From Arcuatula senhousia (taxonomy: Eukaryota; Mollusca; Bivalvia; Mytilida; Mytilidae), in assembly GCA_963971305.1 (NCBI GenBank), contig OZ020307.1, forward strand, positions 54,867,702 to 54,931,701: a DNA stretch of 64,000 nt, written 5' to 3'. Within the stretch, counting starts at the first letter, position 1. Every line of letters begins with the position of its first letter. Positions 13,701 to 25,400 of this stretch are shown in pieces. The notes under the pieces are model-generated. The model was not told where the DNA came from. It worked only from the letters and a program-made list of their open reading frames with translations, and did not search any database. A program made the position numbers and the translations under genes.

Positions 13701-15949
13701 GTCCTACAACGTTGACCCTAATTACATATTTTGTAGATCTTGATGTGCTTATCAATATGACCTCGTTATCAGAATATATAACCCTTTGTTTAGCAAAAAG
13801 AAACACAAAAGTAACATGTTTGATTGACTGTCTCTTCTCTGTCATATCTTCTCTTGATATTCTATTCTAATATGCAATTTAAATTTCTCAAACATCTTAT
13901 ATATTTTTTAAGATATTGAGCTTGAAAGGTGCAAAATTAGCAAAAATTCACAAAAAGGGCAACTCCTACATGCATTAATGGATCTTCTGCAAAATTTCAG
14001 AGCTTGAAGATCTTACGATGCTGATCACTTTTGTTTACAATCAAAATTTAAATATATGTCACTGTTTTTGAGTTATTTGCCAAAAGCTGCAATTTTCACC
14101 TATGTTTTATTTTTAGCCACATCGGCCATGTTTCACAATCAATCAAAAATCCCCACATAAGCTCTATACACCTAATGCTAATAAACAACTATACCAAGTT
14201 TGGTTCAAATTGGACTTAAACTGTCAGTCTGAGAGGAGTTAACGTTTTCAATGTAATGAGGAAATGCTATGAAAATGCTCAATTTTGACGTTCAAAGGGC
14301 AATAACTCCTGAGAGGAAAGGTCCTACAACGTTGACCCAATTATATATTTTGTCGATCTTTGTGTACTTAACAATATGCAATTTAAATTTCTCTAAAAGA
14401 TATTGAGCTATACAGGTGCAACATGTTCAAAAAATTCACATAAAGGGCAATTACTCCTACATGGGTTGTTGGTTTTCTTCAAAATTTCAGGGTAGGTGGA
14501 TCTTGAGGTGCTGATCACTTATATGTTTATGCCAGAATTTTGATATCTGTAGCCGTTTTTGAGTTATTTGCAAAAAAAAACTGCAATTTACCCCCTATGT
14601 TCTATTTTTAGCCACGGCAGCCATGTTTTACGACGAATAAAAAATCCTAACATCAGTTCTAAGCACCGAATGCTAATTAACAACCATACCAAGTTTGGTC
14701 GCAATTGGACTTATGGTGTCAGAAGAGTTAACGTTTTAAAAAGTTTATGGACGGACGACGGACGACGGACGCCAAGTGATGACAATAGCTCACATGAACA
14801 TTCGTGTCAGGTGAGCTAAAAAAGGATCCAAATATGGAATGTCGAATAAGTAACCATTTCCTTATTCAAAATCTGAATTTCGAATAAGTATCTGGTTACT
14901 AATTCGATATATGAATGTCGAATAAGGCCTAGGAATAAGGAATAAGTAACCAACTTGACCGTTCTCCAAATTATTGGACACGTTGTATGTTTCTTCCCTT
15001 TATTCATGTTTGTTGTCTTTTATATCTAACGATCTTAATCAAAGAACCCCCTTTTGGTTTGTATGGCAGAGAGAGGTTCAGTTGACGGCGGTTTTGTTCG
15101 GGTTATCAATCTACTATGTCGGCCTTTCAGTTACATTTTAATAATATTATGTGTTTAAATTCATTTTCAGAATATGCAAGAGCCATGCATCTAAATGCTA
15201 TTTCTCGACTGAATAGAGAGTATGTCGGCAACATAGATACAAGTCTATTTGATATGAGATATGCGTTTGTATCTCATGACTCGTCAGACAGATGTAGCTA
15301 TGTTAAAGCGTGGCTGGAGGCCAAGCAGAAATGTTCATTTGTGATAGGTATACTTCAGGCGTCATTGTTGTTATCAAAATGGTTATGATGAAATAATCGT
15401 GTGGGTGGGTGGGGGTTTCAACACATAAGACCACGCAGCCATCCGGGAACCACAATTACCGAACAGGGGTTATTAATCTTGCAAGCCACAGAAGATATGA
15501 CAAAATAAGGTAGATGTAAAAATAACACATTAAAAAGAAATAGTTCGTCGGGCCAGATTTTCATAGAAATAAAAGCAAACAAACATTTGTAAATCATAAA
15601 CATTGCCCAAAACAGTAAAGTTAACACAAATAAATGTTAATGACTTAGTATATGAAAGATTGGAATTGATAATTTTGTGAAACCATCGTGTAATTTTCTA
15701 TCTCTTTCTTAATATCCCCATACAAAACTTAATGTGTTTTTCTTTATTTCAGAAAAATTAGGTCTTAATTTAAAGTTTGAGATAGGTGAAAAGTTATATT
15801 TGCACCAAAGTGGAGGCGTGAGCTCTAAATACAGCCTTTCACAAGTTAGAACACTTATGAGGACAGCCAGCCTCGATATCTCTGACATGTGGACCAATGA
15901 ACACGTAGCCGTGGTTTTACTGCAGGCAGCTTCAAGGGACAAGTATTAA
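7755..15949 (+). CDS. EgtD-type SAM-dependent methyltransferase (histidine N-alpha-methyltransferase-like), 5' end missing
   Basis: Six exons: 7755-7884, 8181-8283, 8967-9076, 11106-11183, 15171-15347 and 15753-15949 (TAA). Phases agree at every junction, giving about 264 residues. Exon 1 holds a SAM-binding motif, VDFGSGNAAKTKLFLDKF, followed by YVPVDISS, as in the Methyltransf_33/EgtD family. Exon 3 has YVWFGGILNLP at the family's G-x-x-x-G-N position. Exon 4 has LLVTLDITD, exon 5 has ARAMHLNAISRLNREYVG (family FNxNxLxRxNxEL), and the last exon has SSKYSLSQVRTLM (family Kyt). In bacteria and fungi EgtD trimethylates histidine in ergothioneine synthesis; the substrate here is unknown. About 60-80 N-terminal residues usual in the family were not found upstream, so the first exon start is uncertain. 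An in-frame TAA near 7716 and the AG at 7753-7754 suggest an acceptor. Likely cytosolic; no signal peptide seen. Confidence 0.85.
8284..8966 (+). other. Putative GC-AG intron of the EgtD-like gene
   Basis: Exon 2 reads ...EYLDAFEHI and then AAG|GCAAAA. No GT donor in a suitable phase was seen before the reading frame stops. Splicing at the GC leaves two bases (AG), which join the C at 8967 to make Ser and continue into KTDFDACKLYVWFGG, so the phase is exact. The acceptor is TTTTCAG. The damaged duplicate also has GC at the matching place (GG|GC at 16471). An extra unseen exon or a sequencing error is the alternative. Confidence 0.55.
8535..8790 (+). repeat. R2 repeat in EgtD-like intron
   Basis: Starts AAATAAAGCTAATAATATATGC and carries CCTGCAAGCATTTTAATAG and AACACGATAGTAAAAC. 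Its counterpart in the duplicate is at 17690-17900. Confidence 0.55.
9145..10130 (-). mobile_element. Penelope-like fragment in EgtD-like gene intron
   Basis: Minus-strand remnants VSPLIRYSRACGTCIGF and NLITFRYIDDV (YIDD at 9869-9883) plus the common 3' tail. The same fragment is in the duplicate at 18287-19260, so insertion preceded the duplication. Confidence 0.75.
11548..12395 (+). repeat. Tandem repeat, about 400 bp period, 2.1 units
   Basis: TTTTAAACATCTTTTGAATT starts units at about 11549, 11957 and 12340. A short related piece occurs at 63375-63415. It is private to copy 1 of the EgtD-like duplication. Confidence 0.75.
12500..12855 (+). repeat. Two tandem units of about 170 bp
   Basis: Both units contain CGGTTGT.AAGAAATCCA, ATGGTA.CCCCTGAAGAA and GGATTGCCTGGCTATGGGAC. 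Confidence 0.8.
12970..14820 (+). mobile_element. AGCTCACCTG-family element with internal repeats
   Basis: The left end has GGATCCCAGGAGCC and GCTCACCTGACA; the right end has a GGACGACGGACG run and TGTCAGGTGAGCT. Three diverged internal units of about 500-600 bp each contain CTACAACGTTGACC-like text and TTTTGTAGATC. No transposase frame; it sits in intron 4 of the EgtD-like gene. Confidence 0.78.
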
Positions 15950-16038
15950 CATTTGACAGATCGAACTTGCGTAAAAACTCAAATCAAGAATTCATTTTAT
16001 TTTGATAGACATATCTTTTTTTCTTTAGAAATTTAGAA

Positions 16039-16044
16039 AATAAA
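16039..16044 (+). promoter_or_regulatory. Candidate poly(A) signal of the EgtD-like gene
   Basis: AATAAA about 90 bases after the TAA at 15947-15949, in an AT-rich 3' flank. The position is typical; the motif is common by chance at this base composition. Confidence 0.45.
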
Positions 16045-17689
16045 AGATTTATATCATGTTAGTGTAATATTTATCAGAATATTATACATACAAATTATGG
16101 ACATTATCTCGTACAAATTAAAAAAAATAGGATTTTGGTAGATCTAGCTAAAACAAGTTTAGTTGTTCTTTTTTAAAGCTAGCCGTCCTATGGCTGCATT
16201 ACCATTAGTTCGAAATGCAGGTTCAGAAAAATCAAAATAGTTGCAAAACCCAGGGTCGTTGCTTCGTTGTATGGTCTTTACGTGGTCGACCAAGTAGAAA
16301 ATATTGGTAACAGCAAGCGTCTGAAACATGCATTTTGCTACACTTTTGAAGATGCAATTACCAGAGGAATATGGTTTAATGGAAGAAACTGACTTGTGTA
16401 AAATCTCTTTCATACAGAAAATGTTGTATCCGATAGGAATAGAATATTCAGATGCTATTGGGGACATAGGGCAAAACAATAATCATTTATAGCGAACATT
16501 GCATATGCGAGCCCTACGGCATTGTGCATGTTTTGTGATGTGCCGGAAATATACTGACGATAAAACCGGAACAGGTTTACTTTTACGGAGTGAAAAAAAT
16601 TATAAGCACGGAGCAAGTAAAACATTCAACCCTCTGGGCTTATTAAAAATACATCATAATCTGTTATGCAAAAATAAGGTAAATAGCTATTCAAAAACAG
16701 TGATAAAACCCTTATTCATCCACTTGTTTATTTTTACACACAGATTTTTATTAAAACACCATTCGGACTTTTCCGCTAAAAACGATTTTCTGGAAATTAC
16801 TGAGCTATCTTTAGGCAACATCGTCCCATTGACTATAGTCATACCAAATGCATGATACTGACCTAGCTTTGTTGAGTTCTAAGTAAGATAACGAAATGCA
16901 TAAATTTACTGAATAAAACCTACTCATAATTATAATATAAATAAAAGGTTCTTTCCTGAAAATGAAAGAAGATTCCCATCCTGTGGGGTTTCACTCACTC
17001 TCCTCAATCCTGCATGATATTTTTACTTCACCGTTTTTTTCCACCAGATTTCTAAATGTACCTTCTGTTACCAATGCTTCAAACAAAACACTGATACTCA
17101 GAAAATCTCACAAAACCTGACAGAATCGGAATGTTGTTTTGGTCTGCTGAAGAAGCGCGAAATACTCTGACAAGGAAATGACGTCACGTAATCCATAAAG
17201 GGATAATTTTGTCCCCGCTAATGTCGTTACAGGATTTATTATTTGCACAAATATTAAATTGAATTTTTAAAAAGCAGTTAATGATTCCAGATATTTTACA
17301 CTTTCTCAAGTGCATATGATTTGGGTTGGGTGGGGGTCAGACTTTGCTACTACCTAATTCCTTTCTTAAAAGTTCCCTCTTTACGTTACACTGAGCCGGT
17401 CGAGCACATGGATTTATTTTTATAAGGAATATAGATTTCCGATGCTCGCTAAAAAGGTATGGCCTTAATCATATTATTATACCTTTACATGCAACAGTTT
17501 AAATAGCTGCCTTCTCCCTAACACAAATATTTTTGTTGATTTTGACATTTTTACATTTGGCCCTACAGGTGGCATAAGAAGTTAAAAAAATTCGTTATCT
17601 GTGCTGTACAGTTTCCTTGGTGTGACAAGTCACTTATTACCTGTTTAACCTGTTATTCACGTATTTCAATATAAATCCCCTTTGCGGTT

Positions 17690-17900
17690 CATTTTAAAAA
17701 GCTTTGCTAAATAAAGCTAATAACAAATGCCAAACTTCGAGGAACAATCTTAAGTCTCCAAGCATTTCAAAAGAAATATGGGTTAAAGGGTTTTTTTATG
17801 GCACCAAACCCCACTCTTCCAATGTGATCCTAGGCGCCGGTAGTAAAACACAACACGGTAGTAAAACAAAAAAGCTGAAAAAACTAAAATAAGGATATTG
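17690..17900 (+). repeat. R2 repeat in the duplicate
   Basis: It retains GGCACCAAACCCCACTCTTC, lost from the 8535 copy, so the two copies have decayed differently. Confidence 0.6.
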
Positions 17901-18286
17901 GGGTGAAAATTCGAGTATTTTTTTACATGTTAAACAAATACAAGTATATATTTTTTTAAACAAACTCAAATGATTTCATTGAAACCTTTTGATCTGTAGA
18001 CAATATGATATTTATGTTCGTACAGATGTTCGAATTTCCTTGCGCATACAAAATCAAAATGTAAGCTACATGTACAATTTTACAGTAACGTAGCAATGCG
18101 CATTCGAACCTTTTCAGCAAAACAGATTTTGATGCGTGCAAACTTTATGTATGGTTTGGAGGCATATTGAACTTATCATACGATGACCAAGTGAAGTATC
18201 TTTCAGCTTTCAGTAGAAATTTGGAAGGTAATTAAGGGGTTAACATTTTCAATAATGCTAAAATAGAAATGTGCCGTAATTATCTT

Positions 18287-19260
18287 CAAAGACACAGATT
18301 ACCAATGGGGCGTCCAAATGTCTTAATTCCGAAAAGGCAAAGACAGAACTAATTAACACGAACAAACACCACGAAGACAGCACAAAACCACAATAATACA
18401 AAAACAGCAAAGTAGCAACCAAAAAGTCGTAATGAGTGTGAACCCAGATGCCACGAAGAGGTCAGCAGTTCATTTGTGCTATGGCAACCCGTCGTTCTGC
18501 TAAAAGTCAATTCTTCCGACAAAGAAGATCAAAACAAAGCCCTGTGATAAACGTATATGTACACTCATATAAGAGATAGAAACCCATTATATGTGTATAA
18601 GAGTGCATGATATCTGCCATAAAATTTCTTCTGTAAACACAAAAACCGAAGAACAACGTAACTCTTTTTTTTGACGCTCTACCAATGAAACCGATGCAAG
18701 TCCCACAAGCCCTGGAATAACAAATTAGCTGTCTAACGTTAACACAATTAGCAGGGGTTAACTCCATAAGCAGGAGTGGATGAAATGTTGTTACACAAGA
18801 AAGGAAAGTTGATGAAAGGAAAGTTGAAGTCATCGCGTTTGTCATATAGCGTTATTTAAAGTCTTCCTTGAATGTCTTTGTCGAGATGTATGTCTGAATA
18901 TGAAGTAGACATCTCAGAATCCGTTGTGTCCTTTATCTCAAGGTTTTTTTTTGGGGGGGGGAAATATAGAAGATGGAGTAAGTTACCTAAGAAATGTTTA
19001 GTAAACGGACATCATCAATATAACGGAAAGTAATGAGGTTAAAAAAGAGAACTATTCTACGGCCTTTTTTTTTGTCTAGAAGCGATTGCAAGAGGTTTGC
19101 TTCATATGAAGGAAGAAACATATGAAGCAAACTTTTCGCAATCACTTCTAGAAAAACACATCTACAAAACTTAACCTGTTGTCAATAGTAAAGTTAAAAG
19201 AGTAGATTATTTGGTCCTTGTAAACTTGTAGTTTTATTTGACTCACAGGTGTCAAAGTAA
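18287..19260 (-). mobile_element. Penelope-like fragment in the duplicate
   Basis: Counterpart of 9145-10130; RYIDD lies at 19011-19025. It differs by a snap-back palindrome at 19075-19152. Confidence 0.75.
19075..19152. repeat. 34-base inverted repeat
   Basis: Arms 19075-19108 (TCTAGAAGCGATTGC...) and 19119-19152 pair at 30 of 34 positions around a 10-base loop. Copy 1 lacks the second arm. Confidence 0.85.
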
Positions 19261-19823
19261 TGGATGGGTCTTTGTTTTTCGTTTTGACCAGAAAATTTAT
19301 TTCTAAAGGTTTCGCGACAAAATATTTTCTTTGAATATTAGAATTATTTTATATGACAGAAATCTTTATTCTGAATATTTTTTTCTTCATTTTGCTGCCA
19401 ATATATTTAAAAAAAACAACTCCAGAATATCTTTTAGGAAAAAAACAAGCCCCCTTTTCAAGTTAAATGGTCAGTCCCTTGGTCTTTTTATAATCGACTT
19501 CCAGATATTAATACTGTACCTGCATGTGTTTTCCCTCTTTATTCGAAAATCGGCATTTAATTAGTTATGAAAACTTATATATTTTTTCTACAAAATCAAA
19601 GAAACTTCGGACTGGAGGTTTTTACGAATATATTCAATAAAGTAAAAGACAGTTAGCACTTCCTTTTTCGAGCGTTCCAAACGAAACATGTGCCTTTAGC
19701 TATTATTTTTTCGACAAATAATTTCACTTAATTGAATGTATATTCTCGTCATACCCAAATTATATCGCACAAAAGTTTCAACTAAACTTTTGATACAGTA
19801 TGATGTAATAATATTCAGAAATT

Positions 19824-19880
19824 CGTATGCAAGGTATCAACAAATAAAAGTTACTTTTATTTGTTGATACCTTGCATACG
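19824..19880. repeat. Perfect 28-base palindrome
   Basis: Arms 19824-19851 and 19853-19880 are exact reverse complements with a one-base loop. Copy 1 of the duplication (near 11036-11065) has only the first arm. Confidence 0.92.
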
Positions 19881-20289
19881 ATTAAGTTGGTTAAATATTT
19901 GATTTTTCATTTGCTAGAATCAGATAGACTTTTGGTCACGATGGATATAACTCATTCATCAAAAAAGATGAGATTGTAAAGGCTTATTAAGATGGTAAGA
20001 ACAAAAGGCCGTATCAGCAAAAGCAGGACGAGAAAATAGTTAAAAATATCTGTCATAATTTCGTTCAGCATTTCTGTTGGCCTAGAAAATTTAGAATAAT
20101 AACTTTTTTATCTTTTCTTTTTTCGTGCTGAATTCCAAAACTTCTTAAAAAGTTTTTTATCTAAAATTATTTTTGAACGTTATACAAGCATTGCAGGGTT
20201 ATCTTATAAACTTCTATTCGGTTCTGTTGAATTTAAAAATAAAAACGGCAACACCAGCTTTCAACAATACTTCGATCGTTTTTACTCTA

Positions 20290-20850
20290 GAAAGGAGTAT
20301 GTTCACAAAGGCCTATAAATGGCCCTGTAATTTGGCTGATTTTTGATTTTCAAGAAACCTTAATGAATGTTTTGAGAATAGCTCACATAATACATATATT
20401 TTACGATTATAATTGTTCCTAGTGATAGAATTATGCTGTTTCCTTCGATGGCACCCTAAATATGTGAAAAATCAGGAAAATCTTCATTTTTGTTGATTTT
20501 TTACCCCTTTTAACCACTATTGTGCCAAAATCAAAAGTGGCCGCATGCTCTGACCAACATAGATTTTTGTTTATTAATTTATTACTTAAAAGCGAATATT
20601 TTAACCAAAAAATAATTTTGGTCAGAATATGCGGCCAACATTATATTCATCATTTTTTACCGAAAAAGAGGCTAAATATGTCAAAAACAGCGATTTTTAA
20701 AGAAGTTCACTAACTTTAAAGGTGTCTGTTGTTCACGAAAGTATACAAATCATGCACAATTTAGGACAGTTTATAAAGTATAAGGTCTTATGACCATTCT
20801 AGCAGCATTTTTTCGTAGCTGTCTCGAATTTGAAATTTAGGGCCGTTTTT
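20290..20850 (+). mobile_element. AAAGGAGTATGTTCAC element, truncated
   Basis: It starts AAAGGAGTATGTTCACAAAG and matches 55660-56243 in reverse orientation; the far terminus is missing. It is inserted after TTTTTACTCTAG, which is uninterrupted in copy 1. A 63-codon frame at 20522-20713 is shared with the other copy. Confidence 0.75.
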
Positions 20851-21093
20851 CGATTTAGGAAAATATAAAAGTTACCATTCAAACATTACATTTCACATAC
20901 ATACCAAAGTATATTTGGACTTCTTTCAATTCCTGTTTTGTTGTATTTTATATCAAGGAACCACCTTTTGTTTTGTATAGCTGAGAGAGGTTCAATTGAA
21001 GGCGCGTTTTCTTTTTCGGGGTATTAATCTACGGTATCGGCCTTTCAGTTATATGTAAATAATATAATGTGTTAAAATTCATGTTTTTTTTAG
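20851..21093. other. Intron-like remnant of the duplicate
   Basis: It matches the sequence before parent exon 5 from about 20935 onward (AGAGAGGTTCA and CGGCCTTTCAGTTA). Confidence 0.6.
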
Positions 21094-21744
21094 AATTTGC
21101 CAGGGCCATGCATCTTAATGCTATTTCTCGACTGAACAGACAGTATGTTTGATTTGAAATATAAGTTTGCAGCTCATGATTCGTCAGACGGACCACGCAC
21201 CCATCCGGTAACCACAATTACCGAACAGGAGTAATTGATCACTAAAGCTACAGAAGAAATAACAAAATAAGGTACATGTAAAAATAACACATTAAAAAGA
21301 AATAATTTGTCGGGCCAGATTTTCATAGAAATAAAAGCAAACAAAAATCTGTTAATCAGAAACATTGCTCAAAACAGTAAATTAACACAAATAAATGTAA
21401 ATGAGCTAGTGTATGAAAGATTGGAAAGGATGATTTTGTGAGACCAACGTGTAATTTCTTTTCTCTCTTTTTTAATATCACCATAAAAGAATTTAATATG
21501 TGTTTTTCTTTTATTTCAGAAAAATTAGGTCTTAATTTAGAGTTTGAGATGGGTGAAAGGTTATATTTGCACCAAAATGGAGGCTTGAGCTCCAAATACA
21601 GCCTTTCACAAGTAAGAAAACTAATGAGGACAGCCAGCCTCGATATCGCCGACATCTGGTCCAATGAACATGTAGCTGTGGTTTTACTGCGGTCAGCTTC
21701 AAGGGACAGGTTTTAACAACTGACAGATCGAACTGGCTTAAGAT

Positions 21745-22405
21745 TTTTATTATTTTTTCTTAAGAATTTTTAAAAATGAAAGTTACAAAATGTAAATATC
21801 TAATGAGTGTAATTAATACAAGAATATTGATCATACACTTACATATAATGAATTTTATTTCATGTAAAATAATACTAATTTCTGGCTGATATAGACCTTA
21901 TATATAATCAGATCTACATTTTATGCACTTTTTGTCATTATACGCTCCTTTTAAGGTATGGTTTTCATGGGTTTTTTTTATCATGGGAATATGAGCCGGA
22001 TTGCTTAAAGTTCGGTAATTTTGTTATTACCTTTATTCAAAAGTAGGGTTTTAATACCGGTGAAATCTAGCTAATTATTTTTCTTGTATAGCATATTGTT
22101 GTGCGATGTCACTTAGTTTGTAGAATAGATTTTTAATTCTCTGGTAACATTGAAAAGATAGGTCTAAGGATATGGTTACAGCGCTCTTTGACATTAATAT
22201 AACTTTATTGCAAATAGTTTAACAGATGCAGTTATGTCACATTTTGGTTACAATTTAGGGATTTTTATTTCCATTCGAATACAAGTTGTAAAAACATTTG
22301 TTACAAATAAGATTATAATACCGGAAGTTCATCTAAACTACGAAGTGACACTTTACAAGCAAATCTTCATGTCATATTCTCTGACGGACAATCCCGAACA
22401 GGTAA
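21745..22405. other. Intergenic spacer
   Basis: Convergent ends of the EgtD-like pseudogene (+) and the P450 gene (-). No repeat family recognised. Confidence 0.5.
22264..22269 (-). promoter_or_regulatory. Candidate poly(A) signal of the P450 gene
   Basis: AATAAA on the minus strand, about 140 bases beyond the P450 stop codon at 22410-22412. Another lies near 22203. Confidence 0.4.
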
Positions 22406-22409
22406 CAAA

Positions 22410-25400
22410 TTACGAACTGAAACTTTCTCTTTTCACAAATCTGACTTTATATGGTTTTGGAATCATAACAAGACCCGGGCGCAGGTCGTCTAAACCAAAC
22501 TCTTTGAATGGTTCCGCTTTCGGTGGCATAATGGTAAAGTTCTGAATAATGGTTGCTAGGAAAAGAAACATTCTAGATCTGGCAAAGACTTCTCCAATGC
22601 AAGATCGCTTGCCAATACCAAAGGCTAAATTCCTGAAAAACATAAATATTGATTGATTTTAAAAATTGAACAAATTTACATTTATACCTATACACTTTTC
22701 TTAATTATATAATTGATCCATATATTGTATTAATGTGTCAGAAGCATACAACTCACTTTTTACTATGCTGTTCTTACCTTTCTTGCAATCTTGATCACAT
22801 CGTATTTCCTGATACATCAAAATTTGGCAGATACAGTCAAAACCCATCGATTCCCATTTAAATAACAAATGAAAATGATAGATCAACACCCACTGGATTA
22901 TAAAACGGATGTTAATGTATCATTTTCTTTTGTTATTTTTAAAGTGCAGTTCTCCGTAAGAATCGGGCAAAATCAAAATTTTTTGAATCATGATTTTAAA
23001 AACACACGGTTTTGACAATGGAATGTCATTCAAAATAGCCTTCTAATGAAGAAACAATGATTAGTTGTCATCTCCAGTGTCAGAGGATGGAGAAAAATTT
23101 CTGTAAAATGATAGAGATTAAGTAGGACTTGACACGAGTTATCTCCTTTAGATCCAAATTTTATATGCATTTTAACCAAAATATTTCTCAAATTTCTGAC
23201 TGTTTTAGAAGTGCCAATGCAATTTTTGTTAATTTTAAGCATTTTGAACAGTAATTTGAAGTCAAACTTGTGTGTTTTTTTAAATCATGATTCACTCATT
23301 GCGTGATTCTTACAGAGAATAGCACTTAATTGAAAATAGATGGATTTTGACCGTATCCATCTGGTTTTGATGTATCAGGTAACACGGTGTGTTGAAGTTG
23401 ATATTATGCAGCATTTAATTTTATGGCTTGTTTTGTGACTTTAAGAATGCATGATTCGACCATTCTATAAGATTTATCTTTTAAATTTTGTTTTGTTAAA
23501 ACAATCAAAGTAAGTTAGTTGCTTTTCTCCGAAGAAGCGCAAATTCAACATTATCATGTATCAGAAATTAACACGTTTGTGTGTGTTGCATGTACATTTA
23601 AAATGATGAAGTGATCAGAATTGGGAGATAAACACATGGACAATAGGGTTAACGAATTTTAGCTGACACCGGAATTTTAGAACCGGTGTGCCGGTCTCTC
23701 CCTCTCGTTTTGGGAAAATTTGGTTCCTAAGAACTTAATGAAACAAGAGGTTCCAGAAGATTTTTTTTTAAATTGCGCGCCTTCCCTGTTGAAAATTTCT
23801 GAATCCGTCACAGGTTTTCATTGTTTTATACTTAGATCGAACAGGATCGGTTGCTGGTTTGATAGAGCCATCATCTTCGAGATATCTTTCAGGTTTGAAT
23901 TCTAGAGGATCCTCCCAATCTTCCTTGCTGTGGTGAGCTGTCCAGAAATTAGGAATGATCTGAAAAACAGAAAAGCAATGTTTAAGGGTTTTATTTCGTT
24001 AGTTTATTTTTACTATATTTAAACCCGAATAAGCTCCCCATAGTTATAAATATAGTTTGATGTTTGATTTATTTTCTGATTATATATTCAAATAATGGTA
24101 AAGGTGGTACTACATGTATGTTTGTAAAGGAGGCGGTCGAATACATTTTAAAAATTGTTGTTTCCATTTAACTTGGTTGCCCTATTTTATGTTAAATTCT
24201 CCAAGATGGTTCACTGTTTCAAGTGAGAATTAGACAGAATATAAATTTTAAATTTTGTTGTTTGAATGTGAATTCTTGCTTCCCTTACACATATCCTGTC
24301 AAACAAAAAGGTTCCCGAAAAGCGTCAATTTGTTATAAGTGTCCCATAAACCGGACTGACAAGTATTGGAACTCCAGATAGTTTTGAAATTCCGATTGCT
24401 AATCATAATTAAAAATTGTCTAAAACACCAGAATTTTTATGCCATACGCCCGGTATTCACAATCCAAGGCCTTTACTCGGATTTTCATGTGAAACCCACA
24501 GGCAATTGGAGCATTGATTTTCATATATTAACCCCCCTTTTTTTTCTAATACCCCTAACAAAATATAATTTCGATAAAAATGATTAAATTAGTCTTTTCT
24601 TGTCATTTCTAAACATATTATGTCAAAATATTGCTGTTTTATACTATCCAAAATTTTTATCCACTGGTATACATAAAGCGAATGTAAACCAATGGGTAAA
24701 AATTTTGGATGGTATAAAACAGCAATATTTTGACATAATCTGTTTAGAAATGACAAGAAAAGACTAATAAAATCATTTTTATCGATTTTGTTAGAGGTAT
24801 TAGAAAAAAAGGGGGGGTCATATATGAAAATCCATGCTCCAAGTGCCTGTGGTGTAACCCCGGTAAAAAATAACTTATATTTTACCGTAGATCCTTTAGA
24901 TATTGTATATCCTCTTAGTTCAAAGTCCTCATGAGTGTAGTGAACAACTGAGAGAGGAACGTGGGAAATATAACGTAAAGTCTCGTTCACTGTGGCTTCA
25001 AGTCGAGGACAGTTGACTCGATCCTCTAGACTAGGTTCTCTATCACGTCCGATAACTCCGTTTATTTCTTTTTGCAGCGACTTCTGAAGTTCTGGACGTG
25101 AAGCCAAAATGTGAACGAATGACAGAATTGTCCCTCTGCTTGTGTTGAACCCTATAATATTAAATTATCGAGAGTTAATGGTAGTTTCATAAATAAAATA
25201 ATACACTAGATTCCCTTGACTATGATATAAAAAATCGAGTCCGAATATGGTGTGTTATTTATGTTATTGATACAATTTAAGCGTCCACGTACCCGCTGAC
25301 AAAAAATTTAGAAGTGCACTCCTGACATTTAGCTCGTTGAACCATGGATTTTCTTCTTTTTTCTGCTCCTCTGCAACCTCCATCATGCTCTGATAAACAC

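Larger units (their letters stand above)
16418..21716 (+). pseudogene. Tandem-duplicated, degraded copy of the EgtD-like gene
   Basis: Exon equivalents are about 16418-16470 (diverged, YPIGIEYSDA), 18118-18227 (intact, 110 bp as in the parent), 19918-19994, 21094-about 21190 and 21520-21716 (intact, 197 bp, ends RDRF then TAA). The fourth coding exon is 77 bp instead of 78: one base is missing after VTMDIT. In the old frame the parent TCA codon is TAA. The next exon stops after SRLNRQYV; its rest, its splice donor and the first part of the intron are deleted, so exon sequence runs directly into the intron sequence that lies at 15430 in the parent. No equivalent of parent exon 1 was seen. Long intron stretches align too, so this is a segmental DNA duplication and not a retrocopy. 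The undamaged last exon suggests the loss is fairly recent. Confidence 0.85.
16410..21740 (+). repeat. Segmental duplication, copy 2
   Basis: Direct repeat of the 8.2-16.0 kb region. Homology is interrupted by about 980 bp near 16490-17465 and by a dispersed element at about 20290-20850. It starts within coding exon 2, so exon 1 of the gene was apparently not duplicated or was lost. Confidence 0.85.

Noticed and set aside
16159..16479. Minus-strand 106-codon frame
   Set aside because: It overlaps the degraded second exon of the duplicate on the plus strand and shows no family resemblance.
21438..21716. 92-codon frame as an intact separate gene
   Set aside because: It is intron sequence plus the last exon of the broken EgtD-like duplicate.
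22234..22545. Plus-strand 103-codon frame
   Set aside because: It is antisense to the last P450 exon.
24589..25107. 172-residue frame taken as one P450 exon
   Set aside because: Only the part up to the donor at 24885 is P450 exon; the rest reads through the intron hairpin.
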